From NCBI RefSeq assembly GCF_020535405.1, contig NZ_CP085036.1, positions 930,001 through 994,000 of the forward strand: a stretch of DNA of 64,000 nt, read 5' to 3'. Source of the stretch: Antiquaquibacter oligotrophicus. Its GTDB lineage: Bacteria > Actinomycetota > Actinomycetes > Actinomycetales > Microbacteriaceae. The position numbers and the translations under genes were made by a program. Below the pieces are notes generated by a model. That model searched no databases, was not told where the DNA came from, and worked only from the letters and a program-made list of their open reading frames with translations. Below are positions 1 through 10,400 of the stretch, in pieces. How positions within the stretch are numbered: the stretch's first letter is position 1; each line of letters opens with the position of its first letter.

Positions 1-227
1 GCACCTTGTCGTCGATGTCGGTGACGTTGCGAACGAGGGTGACATCGAACGAGCGGTAGCTCAGCCACCGGCGCCACAGGTCGTAGACGAGGGCCGAACG
101 CAGGTGGCCGATGTGCGGCGACGACTGCACGGTCGGACCGCACACGTACATGCTCACCTTGCCGGGTTCGAGTGGAGCGAAATCCACCACGGCCTGGGCG
201 CGGGAATCGTAGAGGCGTACGGTCACC
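1..227 (-). CDS. cysS: Cysteine-tRNA ligase, N-terminal part (runs off window)
   Basis: Only the first 75 codons are in the window; the gene continues past the left edge. The enzyme charges tRNA-Cys with cysteine in the cytoplasm. Visible class I synthetase features are MYVCGPTV at residues 26-33 (Cys29 is the usual zinc ligand), the HIGH signature at 38-41 and NVTDIDDK near residue 70. The start is the GTG at 225-227, preceded by TAGAAT and 6 nt, so the mRNA is probably leaderless. The order cysS, ispDF, carD matches the cysS1-ispF-ispD-carD order of Mycobacterium tuberculosis, although here a surface-protein gene lies between cysS and ispDF. Confidence 0.95.
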
Positions 228-319
228 GGGCAATTCTACTGTCGGCGTGGTTTCGCGCCTCGCGTGATCGGGTGAGAGGGGGCCTATAAAGAAGAGACCC
301 CTTCGTGTAGCCTCACCCC
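228..319. promoter_or_regulatory. Divergent leaderless promoters (cysS / surface protein)
   Basis: On the minus strand TAGAAT lies 6 nt before the cysS GTG. On the plus strand TAGCCT (308-313) lies 6 nt before the ATG at 320. Neither start has a Shine-Dalgarno sequence. This is the spacing expected when transcription begins at the first base of the start codon. Inference from sequence only. Confidence 0.55.
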
Positions 320-1555
320 ATGGCTCTCCCCCGTCCGCTGGCGGTTGCTGCCGCTGCATCCGCATCCCTGACTCTTGTTCTTGCCGCGCCGTCTACCGCA
401 TTCGCCGCGGATGTCACGTGGGACGGCGATCTCGGCGTCGGCTGGGACCAGCCGGGCAACTGGGTCTCCGGTGCCGTACCTAACGCGGGCGATGCGCTGT
501 TCTTCCCAGTAGTCGGGGTCGATGGGTACTCCGAAAACAACCTCGCCAATCCCTTCGTTGCGGATCGGCTCGACGTGAGTGGTGCTGGCGTCACCATCTC
601 CGGGTGGCCCATTGAGATCAACCCCGCGGGAACCGTCGGCATCACCGTGACGGCAGCGGATGTCGAGATCAGCCCGGAGCTGCGACTGAACGGCGACCAG
701 ACGGTCAGTGTGTCTGCCTCGGGCGCAGTCGACTTCCCGTCGAACATCCGGGTCGAATCGGGCACAACAACCTTCGACGTCGATGGTTGGGCCTCGATCG
801 GGCAACTTGATGGTGTCGGTTTCGCCGGAGGAGTAGTGAAGACGGGAACCGGTGTGCTCCAGGTTGTCGGTGCCGGTGGAGTCGCCGACGGAGTGCAGGT
901 GCAGGAAGGCCTCGTACACATCGTGGGCGACGGCGCGGGCACAGCATGGGTGCTCGAGGGTGGAGCTATCTCGGGCAACGGCTCCCTCGAGCGACTCCTC
1001 GCCGACGAAGGCTGGGTTGCGCCCGGAAGTGGCGAGTACGGCGAGGGGATCGCCCAGCTCGAGATCTGGAACCAGTTCACCGCAACCGAGAACACAACGC
1101 TGGCGCTGGAGCTGGCCGCCGACGGAAGCTCCGACTCGATCGTCACACTCGAGGGAACCCAAATCGACGGTGCTGCGCTTGACCTCCTCCTCGAGCCCGA
1201 CACCACCATCGGCACCGAGTTCGTGATCCTCGAGCAAGAACGCGAAGAAGGTCCCGCGTTCTTCTGGAACTTCACGACACCCGAAGGCGACCCGATCGTC
1301 GAGGGCGAGGAGTTCGAGTCGCTCGGCAACCTCTACAGCCTCGAAACCGTCGGCCGCACTGTGGTGGTCACCTATCTCGGTGCCGCACCCGTTCCGCCGT
1401 CGCCGTCACCGTCGCCGTCGACCGGTCCCGCTCCGTCCGCGCTGGCGAAAACGGGTGGCGGGCTGCCACTCGGCATCGTGGCGCTCGCGGGAGGCGTCAT
1501 CCTTGCTGGGTCGCTCGGTCTTGTCGCTGTGCGTCGCGCCCGCCGCTCGGCGTAG
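320..1555 (+). CDS. Secreted cell-wall-anchored protein with LAxTG sorting signal
   Basis: 411 residues. Residues 1-29 form a signal peptide ending AFA-AD. The mature start (VTWDGD, GWDQPGNW) and repeated G-rich short beta units resemble the beta-helical passenger repeats of autotransporter-associated proteins. A Pro/Ser spacer near residue 355-370 precedes LAKTG (about 375-379), a hydrophobic helix and an RRARR tail, that is, a C-terminal sortase signal. LAxTG is the variant typical of class E sortases in actinobacteria. The function is unknown; adhesion or wall structure is a guess. It is co-directional with nothing nearby and converges on ispDF, with only 3 nt between the stops. Confidence 0.8.
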   Translation: MALPRPLAVAAAASASLTLVLAAPSTAFAADVTWDGDLGVGWDQPGNWVSGAVPNAGDALFFPVVGVDGYSENNLANPFVADRLDVSGAGVTISGWPIEINPAGTVGITVTAADVEISPELRLNGDQTVSVSASGAVDFPSNIRVESGTTTFDVDGWASIGQLDGVGFAGGVVKTGTGVLQVVGAGGVADGVQVQEGLVHIVGDGAGTAWVLEGGAISGNGSLERLLADEGWVAPGSGEYGEGIAQLEIWNQFTATENTTLALELAADGSSDSIVTLEGTQIDGAALDLLLEPDTTIGTEFVILEQEREEGPAFFWNFTTPEGDPIVEGEEFESLGNLYSLETVGRTVVVTYLGAAPVPPSPSPSPSTGPAPSALAKTGGGLPLGIVALAGGVILAGSLGLVAVRRARRSA

Positions 1556-1558
1556 GGA

Positions 1559-2689
1559 CTACTGGCCGACCTTCGAGAGCAGGGCATTGGCGATGACCGC
1601 CACACCCTCGCCCTTGCCGGTGAAACCCAGACCGTCGGACGTTGTCGCGGAGACGCTCACCGGTGCACCGACGAGGCTCGTGAGGTGGCTCTCCAGCTCG
1701 GTGCGACGGGCCCCCAGTCGCGGACCGTTGGCGATGAGCTGCACCGCGACGTTGTTGACGGTGAAACCCGCACCCTCCACGAGAGCGACGGTCTCGCGAA
1801 TGAACACGTCACCGTGCGCCCCAGCGAAACGGGGGTCGTCGGTTCCGAACTTGCTGCCGATATCTCCGAGGCCAGCCGCCGAGAGCAGCGCATCGCAGAT
1901 GGCGTGGCACATGGCGTCGCCGTCGGAGTGACCAGAGAGGCCCACCTCGTCCGGCCAATAGAGGCCACCGAGCCACAACGGTTCGCCCGCGTCGTAGGCG
2001 TGCACGTCGACACCGATTCCCGTTCGGATCTCCCCCGTCATCTCCGCTCCCCATTCCTGTTCGGCTCGCCGGAGGTCCGCCGGCGTCGTGATCTTGAAGG
2101 CCCGGGCATCCCCGACCACCGTGGAGACCGACCCGCCGGATGCCGCGACGAGGGCCGCGTCATCCGTGTGGTCGTCCGCCGCAGACGCGTAGGCCGCTTC
2201 GAGCGCGTCGCGCGGGAAGCCCTGCGGCGTCTGCACCTGGGCGAGAACGCTGCGATCGACCGTCTCGAGCACCGTCGTACCGTCGACTCGTTTGATCGTG
2301 TCCACGACGGGCAGCACGGGGATCACGCCGCCGCCAGTGCTTTCCACGGCGTCAATCACCCGCGAGAACACCTCGCGGGGTGTGAAGGCTCGGGCTGCGT
2401 CATGTACGAGAACCGTCCGGATGCCCGCCCCAACCTCACGGAGCCCCGCTGCCACCGACCCCTGACGTGTGTGGGCTCCGGTGACCACGGTCGCGCCGGG
2501 AGCAATATGCCGCGCATCCTGCACGCGGGTCGCGGGGGCAACGATGACGAGCTGCACGTCATCCGGCACCGCGTCGATGGCGTGAGCTAGCAGCGGGCGC
2601 CCGGCGACGGTCACAAAAGCTTTCGGCACGTCGGCGCCGAGACGCGTGCCCGACCCCGCGGCAACAACGATGACGGCGACGGAGGTCAT
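1559..2689 (-). CDS. ispDF: Bifunctional IspD/IspF, methylerythritol phosphate pathway
   Basis: 376 residues carrying two enzymes of isoprenoid precursor synthesis. Residues 1 to about 215 are IspD (2-C-methyl-D-erythritol 4-phosphate cytidylyltransferase), with AAGSGTRLG near the N terminus and QTPQGF in the middle. Residues about 220-376 are IspF (2,4-cyclodiphosphate synthase), with the metal-binding DVHAY, GHSDGDAMCH and TTSDGLGF motifs. The two reactions are not consecutive in the pathway, since IspE acts between them. The start ATG follows TAACGT plus 6 nt, a leaderless arrangement. CarD lies upstream on the same strand, 75 nt away. Confidence 0.96.
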   Translation of the reverse strand: MTSVAVIVVAAGSGTRLGADVPKAFVTVAGRPLLAHAIDAVPDDVQLVIVAPATRVQDARHIAPGATVVTGAHTRQGSVAAGLREVGAGIRTVLVHDAARAFTPREVFSRVIDAVESTGGGVIPVLPVVDTIKRVDGTTVLETVDRSVLAQVQTPQGFPRDALEAAYASAADDHTDDAALVAASGGSVSTVVGDARAFKITTPADLRRAEQEWGAEMTGEIRTGIGVDVHAYDAGEPLWLGGLYWPDEVGLSGHSDGDAMCHAICDALLSAAGLGDIGSKFGTDDPRFAGAHGDVFIRETVALVEGAGFTVNNVAVQLIANGPRLGARRTELESHLTSLVGAPVSVSATTSDGLGFTGKGEGVAVIANALLSKVGQ

Positions 2690-2764
2690 ACGACCACGTT
2701 ACTCACGAGTACTCTCAGCCGCACCCGCGCGCCGCAGGGGCGGCGGCGCGCCGAAAAACACTGC

Positions 2765-3247
2765 CTAGCTGGCGAGAACCTCGTCGAGAACGCTCGAGGC
2801 CTTCTCCTCGTCGGTCTTCTCCGCGAGCGCGAGCTCGGAGATGAGGATCTGGCGCGCCTTGGCGAGCATGCGCTTCTCGCCGGCGGAGAGTCCGCGGTCC
2901 TGGTCGCGGCGCCACAGGTCACGAACGACCTCGGAGACCTTGATGACGTCGCCCGAGGCGAGCTTCTCGAGGTTCGCCTTGTAGCGGCGGCTCCAGTTGG
3001 TGGGCTCCTCGGTGAAGGGAGCGCGGAGAACTTCGAAAACCTTGTCGAGACCCTCGCGACCGATGACGTCGCGAACGCCGACGAGGTCGACGTTGTCGGC
3101 CGGAACCTCGATGGTGAGGTCGCCCTGTGTCACGTTCAGTTTGAGGTAGAGCTTCTCCTCACCCTTGATGATGCGCTTCTTCACCTCGGTGATAGTTGCA
3201 GCGCCGTGGTGGGGATAAACGACAGTCTCGCCGACCTCAAACAACAT
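2765..3247 (-). CDS. carD: CarD, RNA-polymerase-binding transcription factor
   Basis: 160 residues from the ATG at 3245-3247, chosen because AAAGGA precedes it at normal spacing and because the family begins [15 protein letters not shown]. The N-terminal Tudor-like RNA-polymerase interaction domain (residues 1-60) is followed by an all-helical DNA-binding domain. CarD stabilises the open promoter complex, notably at rRNA promoters, and is essential in mycobacteria. Longer upstream in-frame codons exist but are not conserved-looking. It probably shares transcription with ispDF. Confidence 0.96.
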   Translation of the reverse strand: MLFEVGETVVYPHHGAATITEVKKRIIKGEEKLYLKLNVTQGDLTIEVPADNVDLVGVRDVIGREGLDKVFEVLRAPFTEEPTNWSRRYKANLEKLASGDVIKVSEVVRDLWRRDQDRGLSAGEKRMLAKARQILISELALAEKTDEEKASSVLDEVLAS

Positions 3248-3345
3248 GTAACGGGGTCCTTTCGAAGAGACCCAGTTTATCACAGGGAGCTTTCGGTAAG
3301 GCTGGCCTAACCCGCTGCACCCTCGGGCATCGCTAAGCTGTGTGT

Positions 3346-3834
3346 GTGTTCACTCGCTCCCGTGCCGCTCGCATTGCGGCGTCAGTCGTCATCGCCGGTG
3401 GCCTGCTCGTCGGCACGTCCGGATGCGTCTTCATCACGCCGACCGCAACGCTGAACTACTACGACCCCAGCGACGGTGTCGGTGCGACCATCGGCAAGGT
3501 GCGTGTGCTCAACATGCTCGGCATCATCAACGAGGAGGGCACCGCGATCAACCTCGTCACGGTCCTCCACAACAACGGCTCCATCACGAACGTGAACATC
3601 CAGTTCGAGGAGGACGGCGAGAAGACCACGGTCACCAAGCCGCTCCGTGGTGGCGAGACCCTCAACCTCGGTACGACCCCGGATGACGACACCATCGTCA
3701 TCACCGGCTCCGACGTTGAGGCTGGCGGCCTCATCCCCGTCTACGTGCAGTACGGCGAGGAGCCCGGCGAGGAACTCATGGTTCCCGTCCTCGAGGCGAC
3801 AGGCGCGTACGAGGACCTCGCGCCCGCCCGCTAA
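3346..3834 (+). CDS. Lipoprotein next to carD, LpqE-like by position
   Basis: 162 residues. A positively charged N terminus, a hydrophobic stretch and LVGTSGC give a lipobox with Cys27, so the protein is exported and lipid-anchored. The rest is beta-rich and acidic. In M. tuberculosis the gene divergent from carD encodes the lipoprotein LpqE, and this gene has the same position; homology is likely but not proven here. The GTG at 3346 is preferred over the GTG at 3340 because TAAGCT lies exactly 6 nt before it. It converges on regX3 with 3 nt between the stops. Confidence 0.8.
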   Translation: MFTRSRAARIAASVVIAGGLLVGTSGCVFITPTATLNYYDPSDGVGATIGKVRVLNMLGIINEEGTAINLVTVLHNNGSITNVNIQFEEDGEKTTVTKPLRGGETLNLGTTPDDDTIVITGSDVEAGGLIPVYVQYGEEPGEELMVPVLEATGAYEDLAPAR

Positions 3835-3837
3835 GGC

Positions 3838-4518
3838 CTACGCCTCGAAGCGGTAGCCCAAACCACGTACCGTCACGAGCATCGTCGGCTCCGACGGAAC
3901 CTTCTCGATCTTCGACCGGATGCGCTTGATGTGCACGTCGAGGGTTTTCGTGTCACCGAAGTAGTCGGAACCCCACACACGATCGATGAGCTGGCCCCGG
4001 GTCAGCACTCGCCCGGTGTTGCGCAACAGCAACTCGAGAAGCTCGAACTCCTTGAGCGGCATCGGGGTCTCCTTGCCGTCGACGGTGACCGCGTGGCGCT
4101 CGACATCCATCCGCACCGTGCCCGCCTCGAGGATCTGGTTGTCGTCGAGTTCGGTGTCGGTGCGACGTCGCAGCACCGCCCGGATGCGCGCGAGCAATTC
4201 GCGGGTCGAGTACGGCTTGGTCACGTAGTCGTCGGCGCCGAGCTCGAGCCCGACCACGATGTCCACCTCGCTGTCCTTCGCGGTGAGCATGATGATCGGA
4301 ACACTCGACACGGCACGAAGCTCGCGGCACACCTCGGTGCCCGGAAGCCCCGGCAGCATGAGGTCGAGCAGCACGAGGTCGGCACCAGCCCGATCGAACT
4401 CGGCGAGCGCAGAAGGTCCGTCGGGAGCGATCGTCGTCTCGTACCCCTCACGCTCGAGGAGGAAGGCGAGGGGTTCGCTCAGCGAGGACTCGTCCTCGAC
4501 GATCAGAATGCGGGTCAT
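3838..4518 (-). CDS. regX3: Response regulator RegX3, phosphate-starvation control
   Basis: 226 residues. The receiver domain (1-120) has D9, phospho-acceptor D52 in LLDLMLPG and K101. An OmpR/PhoB winged-helix DNA-binding domain (about 130-226) carries LKEFELLELLL and a TVRGLGYRF end. It is encoded immediately downstream of the sensor kinase gene senX3. The RegX3/PhoP family binds PHO boxes before phosphate-uptake genes; such boxes occur here before phoU, pstS and the second pstS. Assignment rests on sequence and on the senX3-phoU context. Confidence 0.94.
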   Translation of the reverse strand: MTRILIVEDESSLSEPLAFLLEREGYETTIAPDGPSALAEFDRAGADLVLLDLMLPGLPGTEVCRELRAVSSVPIIMLTAKDSEVDIVVGLELGADDYVTKPYSTRELLARIRAVLRRRTDTELDDNQILEAGTVRMDVERHAVTVDGKETPMPLKEFELLELLLRNTGRVLTRGQLIDRVWGSDYFGDTKTLDVHIKRIRSKIEKVPSEPTMLVTVRGLGYRFEA

Positions 4519-4520
4519 GG

Positions 4521-5675
4521 TTATGCTCCCAGGGCTGCGCCCGAAGCACTGGCGGCCTCGGGAAGTCGGATGGTGAAAGTGGAGCCCTTGCCGGTCTGAG
4601 ACCAGACACGGATGTCCCCACCGTGGTTTTGGACGACGTGTTTGACGATCGACAGCCCGAGGCCGGTGCCGCCCGTGTTGCGGCTGCGCGCCGGGTCACT
4701 GCGGAAGAACCGCTCGAACACGCGGTCGAGTTCGTCCTCCGGGATGCCCACACCCTGGTCGGTCACGGCGATCTCGACGATTCCGTCGGTCTGGGTGACA
4801 CCGATACCCACACGAGAACCATCCGGGGAGTACTGGATTGCGTTGGCGATGAGGTTGTGGAGGGCGGTGACGAGCAACGTCTCGTCACCGTAGACCTCGG
4901 CACCCTTGTCGCCTCCGGACACAAGGGTTATCTTGCGGGCATCCGCCACCACGCGGTTCTGGTCGACGGCGACGGCGACCAACTGGTCGACATCGACGGG
5001 TTCGGCCCGAGTGAGCGCGTCGGCAGCCTGGAGACGGGAGAGTTCGATGATCTCCTGCGTGATGTGACCGAGCCGCTCGGACTCCTTGGTGAGGCGTTTG
5101 GCGAAGCGTGTGACCTGGTCCGGTTCATCCGATGCCGTCTCGAGCGCCTCGGCGAGGAGACTGATCGCACCGATCGGGGTCTTCAGTTCGTGACTGATGT
5201 TGGCGACAAAATCTCGTCGCACCTCCTCGAGCCGATACGACTCGGTGCGATCCTCGGCGAGAAGCAAGATGTAGCGCGAGCCGAGTCGCGCGACACGAAC
5301 AAAAAGGTAGATGGCGGCATCCCCGAACGGTCCGCGGGAGACGTGCAGCTCCTCCGTGATGGGATCGCCCGTGCGACGTACCTTGTCGACGAGAGCGACG
5401 AGCTCCGGATGCACGAGCGCCTGGTTCCACACCAGACCAAACGCCATCGCACCGGGCGACGCTTTCACGACGTTGTTCGACGGGTCGATCACGACCCCGG
5501 CCGACTCGAGTGCTTCGATGACCTGGTCCACACCGTCGGGTACCGCGGTGGAGGTGACCTGAATAGCTCGGTGCCCCCGGCGGACGGCTACGAGGATAAC
5601 GCCGAACACTCCGGCACCCACCAGAATGCCGAAGGCCAGAGCGGCTGCGACCAGCCACGCAGAGTCCATAGCCAT
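4521..5675 (-). CDS. senX3: Sensor histidine kinase SenX3
   Basis: 384 residues from ATG 5673-5675; a second ATG two codons later is also possible, while a TTG at 5747 is unlikely. One N-terminal membrane segment (about 7-31) is followed by a PAS-like domain, then the HisKA domain with SHELKTP (phosphorylated His162), the N box (LHNLIANA) and G box (DQGVGIPEDE). SenX3 autophosphorylates and passes phosphate to RegX3; PhoU and the Pst transporter normally repress it in high phosphate. Stop and regX3 start are 2 nt apart, so they form one operon. The divergent promoter region towards phoU holds PHO boxes. Confidence 0.94.
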   Translation of the reverse strand: MAMDSAWLVAAALAFGILVGAGVFGVILVAVRRGHRAIQVTSTAVPDGVDQVIEALESAGVVIDPSNNVVKASPGAMAFGLVWNQALVHPELVALVDKVRRTGDPITEELHVSRGPFGDAAIYLFVRVARLGSRYILLLAEDRTESYRLEEVRRDFVANISHELKTPIGAISLLAEALETASDEPDQVTRFAKRLTKESERLGHITQEIIELSRLQAADALTRAEPVDVDQLVAVAVDQNRVVADARKITLVSGGDKGAEVYGDETLLVTALHNLIANAIQYSPDGSRVGIGVTQTDGIVEIAVTDQGVGIPEDELDRVFERFFRSDPARSRNTGGTGLGLSIVKHVVQNHGGDIRVWSQTGKGSTFTIRLPEAASASGAALGA

Positions 5676-5741
5676 TAGATTAGTTACATCCCGCAGTGCT
5701 GCGAGGGGCGTTTGTTCACCTGACAGAGCACTTCGGGTGAT

Positions 5742-5774
5742 GTTCAACCTCCCGGCACCAATCGTTAACCTGGC
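5742..5774. promoter_or_regulatory. PHO box between senX3 and phoU
   Basis: Three consecutive 11-nt units lie at 5742-5752 (GTTCAACCTCC), 5753-5763 (CGGCACCAATC, weak) and 5764-5774 (GTTAACCTGGC). Another GTTCACC lies at 5714-5720, but off the 11-nt register. Tandem 11-nt direct repeats starting GTTCACC define the PHO box bound by Streptomyces PhoP, the RegX3-type regulator. The array could serve both senX3-regX3 and phoU. Confidence 0.75.
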
Positions 5775-5833
5775 GAAGGCACAGTGGGGAAGAACCGTGC
5801 GGGCTTCGTTGTGCCCGTCGCGAAGGGACTAAC

Positions 5834-6487
5834 GTGCGCGAAGTATTCCAGCAGGAACTGCGAGAGGTGCAGGACCGGCTCGTCGAGATTTCGACCCTGG
5901 TGGCCAGCTCCATCGAGAACGCCACGCGGGCGTTCAACGAGTCGAACGTTTCCCTCGCCGAGGCGGTCATCGCCGACGACGACCAGATCGACACCGCCGC
6001 CGCCGAGCTGGACGAACTCGCGATCAACATCCTCGCCCGGCAGCAGCCCGTCGCGCGCGACCTTCGTATCGTCGTCAGCGCCCTGCGTATCTCAGCCTCG
6101 CTCGAGCGCATGGGAGACATGGCCGAGCACATCGCGCAGCTCGCGCGCTACCGGTTCCCCGACAAGGTTGTGCCCAAGTCGCTGCGCCCCACCTTCGCCG
6201 AAATGGGTGCCCTCGACGTGCAGATCGCGAAGAAGCTCGTCGAGCTGCTCAAGACCGAAGACCTGAAGATCGCCGAGGACATCCGCAACGAGGACGACAA
6301 GATCGACGCCCTCCACCTCTCCGTGTTCGACAAGGTGCTCGGTGAAACCTGGAAGGGTGCCGCCGTCGACACCGTCGACGCGACCCTCGCCTCGCGGTAC
6401 CACGAGCGTTTCGCCGACCACGCGGTCTCGATCGCCAAGAAGGTGCAGTACCTCGCCACCGGCGACTGGATCCCGACAGACAGTTAG
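5834..6487 (+). CDS. phoU: Phosphate signalling protein PhoU
   Basis: 217 residues, the usual length, starting at GTG 5834 after GAAGGGA. Two similar three-helix halves carry the metal-binding acidic patches (ADDDQID near residue 55; NEDDKID near residue 155). PhoU links the Pst transporter to the SenX3 kinase and keeps the Pho regulon off when phosphate is plentiful. It is divergent from senX3 and shares a PHO-box region with it, suggesting feedback control. Confidence 0.95.
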   Translation: MREVFQQELREVQDRLVEISTLVASSIENATRAFNESNVSLAEAVIADDDQIDTAAAELDELAINILARQQPVARDLRIVVSALRISASLERMGDMAEHIAQLARYRFPDKVVPKSLRPTFAEMGALDVQIAKKLVELLKTEDLKIAEDIRNEDDKIDALHLSVFDKVLGETWKGAAVDTVDATLASRYHERFADHAVSIAKKVQYLATGDWIPTDS

Positions 6488-6503
6488 CTAGTACCGTGGT
6501 CGC

Positions 6504-7430
6504 GTGACCTCGGAAGACGAGCTCGATGCGCTCCAGCGTGGGGCCGAGCAACGGCTGTACGCCCACTACGGGCTGAGTTACACCGAGCGCTTCGTGAGCG
6601 CGCTCGGCACGAGCATCCGTGTTGTCGATATCGCGGGGGACCCCGCCAAGCGCCCCGTGCTCCTGTTGCACGGTATTGCGTCAGTGACGGCCGCGGCGAT
6701 TCCCCTTATCCCGGCCTTTGACGGGGCGCCCGTCATCGCCGTCGATTGGCCGGGGCACGGACTCTCGGGGCCTTTCCCGTTTGCCAAGGGCACCGACCTG
6801 CGCGAGTTCACGACGGCGATCCTGGATGCCGTACTCGAGCAGACGGCGGGCGCCGTCGATGTCGTCGCCCACTCCCTCGGCGGACAGTTCGCGCTGTACT
6901 ACTGCCTCGCACGGCCCGAGCGCGTTCACCGCCTTGTACTCCTTGGCGCACCGGGCGGAGCGTTTGCCGAACTTCGCCCGCCGGCGAGCATGCGATTTCT
7001 TGCGCTCCCCGGGTTCGGTGCCCGGATGCTCGGCACCGTGGTTCCGTTCGAGCAGTACAAGGCCAACAGCGCCATCACCCTGGGGGCCGGCACCGTCGAC
7101 CCGTGGCCCATCGAACTCGTCGAAGTGGGGTGGTACGCGTCGCAGCGTCGCGCCTTCGCCGAGTCGTTGCCCGGGCTGTTCCGCACGATCGCGTCGGTAT
7201 TCGGGGTGCGCAGGAGTGCCGTCATCCGCCACGAGGACCTCGCGACGATCACCATCCCCGTGCTGCTCGTGTGGGGAACCGACGACGTCTTTCTCTCCCC
7301 CGAGCGGGCAAGACCCTCGTGGACGCGGATGCCGCACGCCGAGCTCGTCGAGCTCGAAGCGAACCACGCGCCCTGGCTCAATCAGCCCGAGCAGGCGGCA
7401 GCCGCCGTTCACGCGTTTTTGGCCGACTAG
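6504..7430 (+). CDS. Alpha/beta hydrolase
   Basis: 308 residues. The HG oxyanion motif (LLLHGIAS, about 53-60), nucleophile elbow AHSLGG (Ser near 122), an acidic residue in WGTDDVFLSP and a final His in ANHAPW form a complete alpha/beta-hydrolase triad. The substrate is unknown. The start is GTG 6504, with TACCGT exactly 6 nt upstream and no Shine-Dalgarno. Its stop overlaps the end of the convergent nuclease/helicase gene by 4 nt. Confidence 0.82.
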   Translation: MTSEDELDALQRGAEQRLYAHYGLSYTERFVSALGTSIRVVDIAGDPAKRPVLLLHGIASVTAAAIPLIPAFDGAPVIAVDWPGHGLSGPFPFAKGTDLREFTTAILDAVLEQTAGAVDVVAHSLGGQFALYYCLARPERVHRLVLLGAPGGAFAELRPPASMRFLALPGFGARMLGTVVPFEQYKANSAITLGAGTVDPWPIELVEVGWYASQRRAFAESLPGLFRTIASVFGVRRSAVIRHEDLATITIPVLLVWGTDDVFLSPERARPSWTRMPHAELVELEANHAPWLNQPEQAAAAVHAFLAD

Positions 7431-10400
7431 CTGTTGTTGACCAGGCGCAGGAACCGACTCAACTCGGCGACACCCTCCGCGCTCAGCGGGAGATGGTCGA
7501 GCCCGGGCGAGTACAGCAGGTAGGCAGCCCACTGGGCGCGCGAGATCGCCACGTTGAGGCGATTGCGGCCCAGCAGGAACGACACCCCGCGAGGAACGTC
7601 CGCGGCGCTCGATGCGGCGAGGCTCACGATCGAGACCGCCGCCTGCTGACCCTGGAACTTGTCGACCGTGCCCACGGGCACACCGGCGAAACCCACGGCG
7701 GCAAGAACATTACCAATCAGCTCGACCTGTGCGTTGTAGGGCGTGACAACGATGATGTCGCTCTCGCCAAGAGCACGCGTTTCGCGACCGTCGAACCACT
7801 CCCGACCGAGGTGCTCGGCGACGAGCTCGGCCACACGCGCGGCCTCCTCCTCGGAGTGGGTGGCGTTGCCCTCGTGGGCGACAGGGACGGGGTGCAGGCC
7901 CGGGGCGACGCCGGCCAGGTGCCGGGCATCCGCACTGGGACTCGACCGCAGTCGGCCCTCATAGGCGAGATTCGATACCGGTCCTGCGACTGCCGAGTGC
8001 ATTCGCCAGCTCTCGGGCAGAAAAAACCCGTACTCGGGAGGCAACACCGCGCTGCCGTCGGCCACAAAACCGAGTGCCGACTGGTCGACGGGAGCGGGAT
8101 GGATGCCCTGACTCACCTGCGGCAGTTGCTGCGGGTCGCCCAACAGCACCAGACGGCGAGAAGCCACACTCACCGCGATCGTCGACGCGAGCGAGAACTG
8201 GCCTGCCTCATCGATCACGAGCAGGTCGAGTTGGCCGCGTTCGAAGCGTTTCAGGTTGGTGAAATCCCACTGGGTGCCGCCGATGACGTAACCCGTTGCG
8301 GTGTTTCGTGTCGCGAACCCGCGATGCGAGTCCTTCTCGATGACGGTGAACGGAACATTGCTGTAGTCGCCGCCCTCCGATGCCGCCTTGCCCACGATCT
8401 CGGCGGGCAGCCCCTCCTCCACCACACGCTCGAGCACGTTCTCGACAACCTTATGCGACTGGGCGACAACACCGATCTTCCAGCCGTCGCGCACGAGGTC
8501 ACGGATGAGGTGCGCGGCGAGGTGCGTCTTGCCGGTGCCCGGGGGTCCCTGAACCGCGAGGTACGAGGTGGAGCGGATGGCGGCAGTGACCCGGTCTACG
8601 TCGGTGGTGTCGGCCGTGGCATCCGAGCGGGCGGGCTGTCGCCACAGCAACCTCTGGATGGCGCTGCCCTCGGCCGTGCCATCGAGGAGCGCGGCGCCGA
8701 CCTCGTGGATGGCGTTCACGAGACCGCCGATGGGTGGTGGCGGGCCCGGGGTGAGCGCGAGGGGCAACTCGTCCCACGGTTCGTTGCCGCCGGAGCACGT
8801 CTCGATGACGGTGACCGACCCGTCGTCCCACGTCGTCACGTCGGAGACCCCGACGGCGAGGCGATAGGTCGCCGGGGTTTTCGGGTCGTTGTACGGGATG
8901 CCCGGCTCTGCATACACGGAGAACGCTTGCCGCGCGGAGCCCTTGCTGCCGGGGCCCCACTCCCCCGTGAGGCGCAGCTTGCGGTGACTCGCGGTGCGCG
9001 CCAACCGCCACGGCTCCACAACTTCTGCGCTCTCCACTGCAAAAATGTCGCGGCCGTCGAGCCACTCCTCGGGCTCCTCGTTGCCGAGCCTGTCGTAGTG
9101 ACCCCACCAGAAGCTCTTGTTCTCGCGGCGGTGGTAGTCGACAGCCGCCGACGCCAGATCGAAAGCGATCGCGGAATCGATGTCGCCCGATTCGCGAGCA
9201 GCCGAACCCCGGGCGGCGAGGTTCTCGGCGAGTTCGGTCGGCTCGAAGGGCTGCCCACCCAGATCCTCTGGAGGGATACTGCCTGCGTGGTGTCCGTTCT
9301 CGGCTGCGCGGGCCAGAAGCCACTCGTGCAGTCGCAGGGTCGAGACGCAGTCGTACTCGTTGTAGTCGGCGATCTCCGCGAGGATGCGCTGCGCCACCTC
9401 GTGGGCATCCGCCTCTCTCGCCTCCTGGAACACGTGATACTGCTCGACGGATGCCCCCGCCGTCGTCACACCATCGTCGGCACGGAACCGCTCCCCCATG
9501 TACAAGGGCTCCAGCGCCTTGATGGAGTAGGACCGCCCGCCAACACGCACCGACTTCCGAACCAACGGATACAGGTCAACGAGCACGCCGTCGCGCAGCA
9601 GCTGGTCGACGAACGTCTCCCCCACCCCGTGCCGGGCCGCGAGGCTCAACAGGTGGGTGCGCTCATAGGACGCGTAGTGGTAAACGTGCATGGCGGGGAA
9701 CTGCTCGAGCCGCTGCCGCAGCCACTCCAGGAACTCGGTGAGGGCGCGTTTCTCCTCCGCGAGGTCGTGCGCCCAGAAGGCGGTGAAGTTCTCGTCGCGA
9801 TCGACGAGACCGAACAGGTAGTCGAGGTTCCACACGGGTACGCGGTCGCGCAGCTCGCTGTAGAGGGGGTCACCCTCGAAGTCGAAGAAGATGTCGCCAG
9901 CATCCGCAGCCGGGAGGTAGGCGACCTGGCGGGCCCCGTCGATCAGGCGGAACGGTGGGGGTGCGTGGGGGTCGTCGCTCGCGTGAGCTTGGAGAGCGGC
10001 CTGCTCGTGGAGGGCTGCGAAAGTGCGGGTGGGGACGTCGCATCCGTCGGGCCGCACTGGAGTCGCGGCGAGAGCGTCGATCGTGGTGATGCCCGCGTCG
10101 ATGAGCTTCTCGCGTTGGCTGACACGGATGCCCGCGACAAGAAGCAGATCGCGGTGCTCGATCACGTTCGGCTCGCACACCTCGCACCGGCCGTCGATCA
10201 CGTAGCGCGGGTCGCCCCACCGCACGGGGTTCGGGTCGTCGCGTCGCTCTCGCACGATCTCGAGGAGACGTTGTCTGCGGTTTCGGTAGACGGGGGCGAT
10301 GTCGTCGATGTGGTGGCGCGAGGGCTCGTCGGTTCCGAGAAGCAGTTCGACGGTGTCATCGACGGGGATGCGGAGGCGCTCCAGTTGCGCGTGATACGCG

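Noticed and set aside
3248..3283. Twelve extra N-terminal residues for CarD
   Set aside because: The family begins MLFEVGE and AAAGGA lies just before that ATG.
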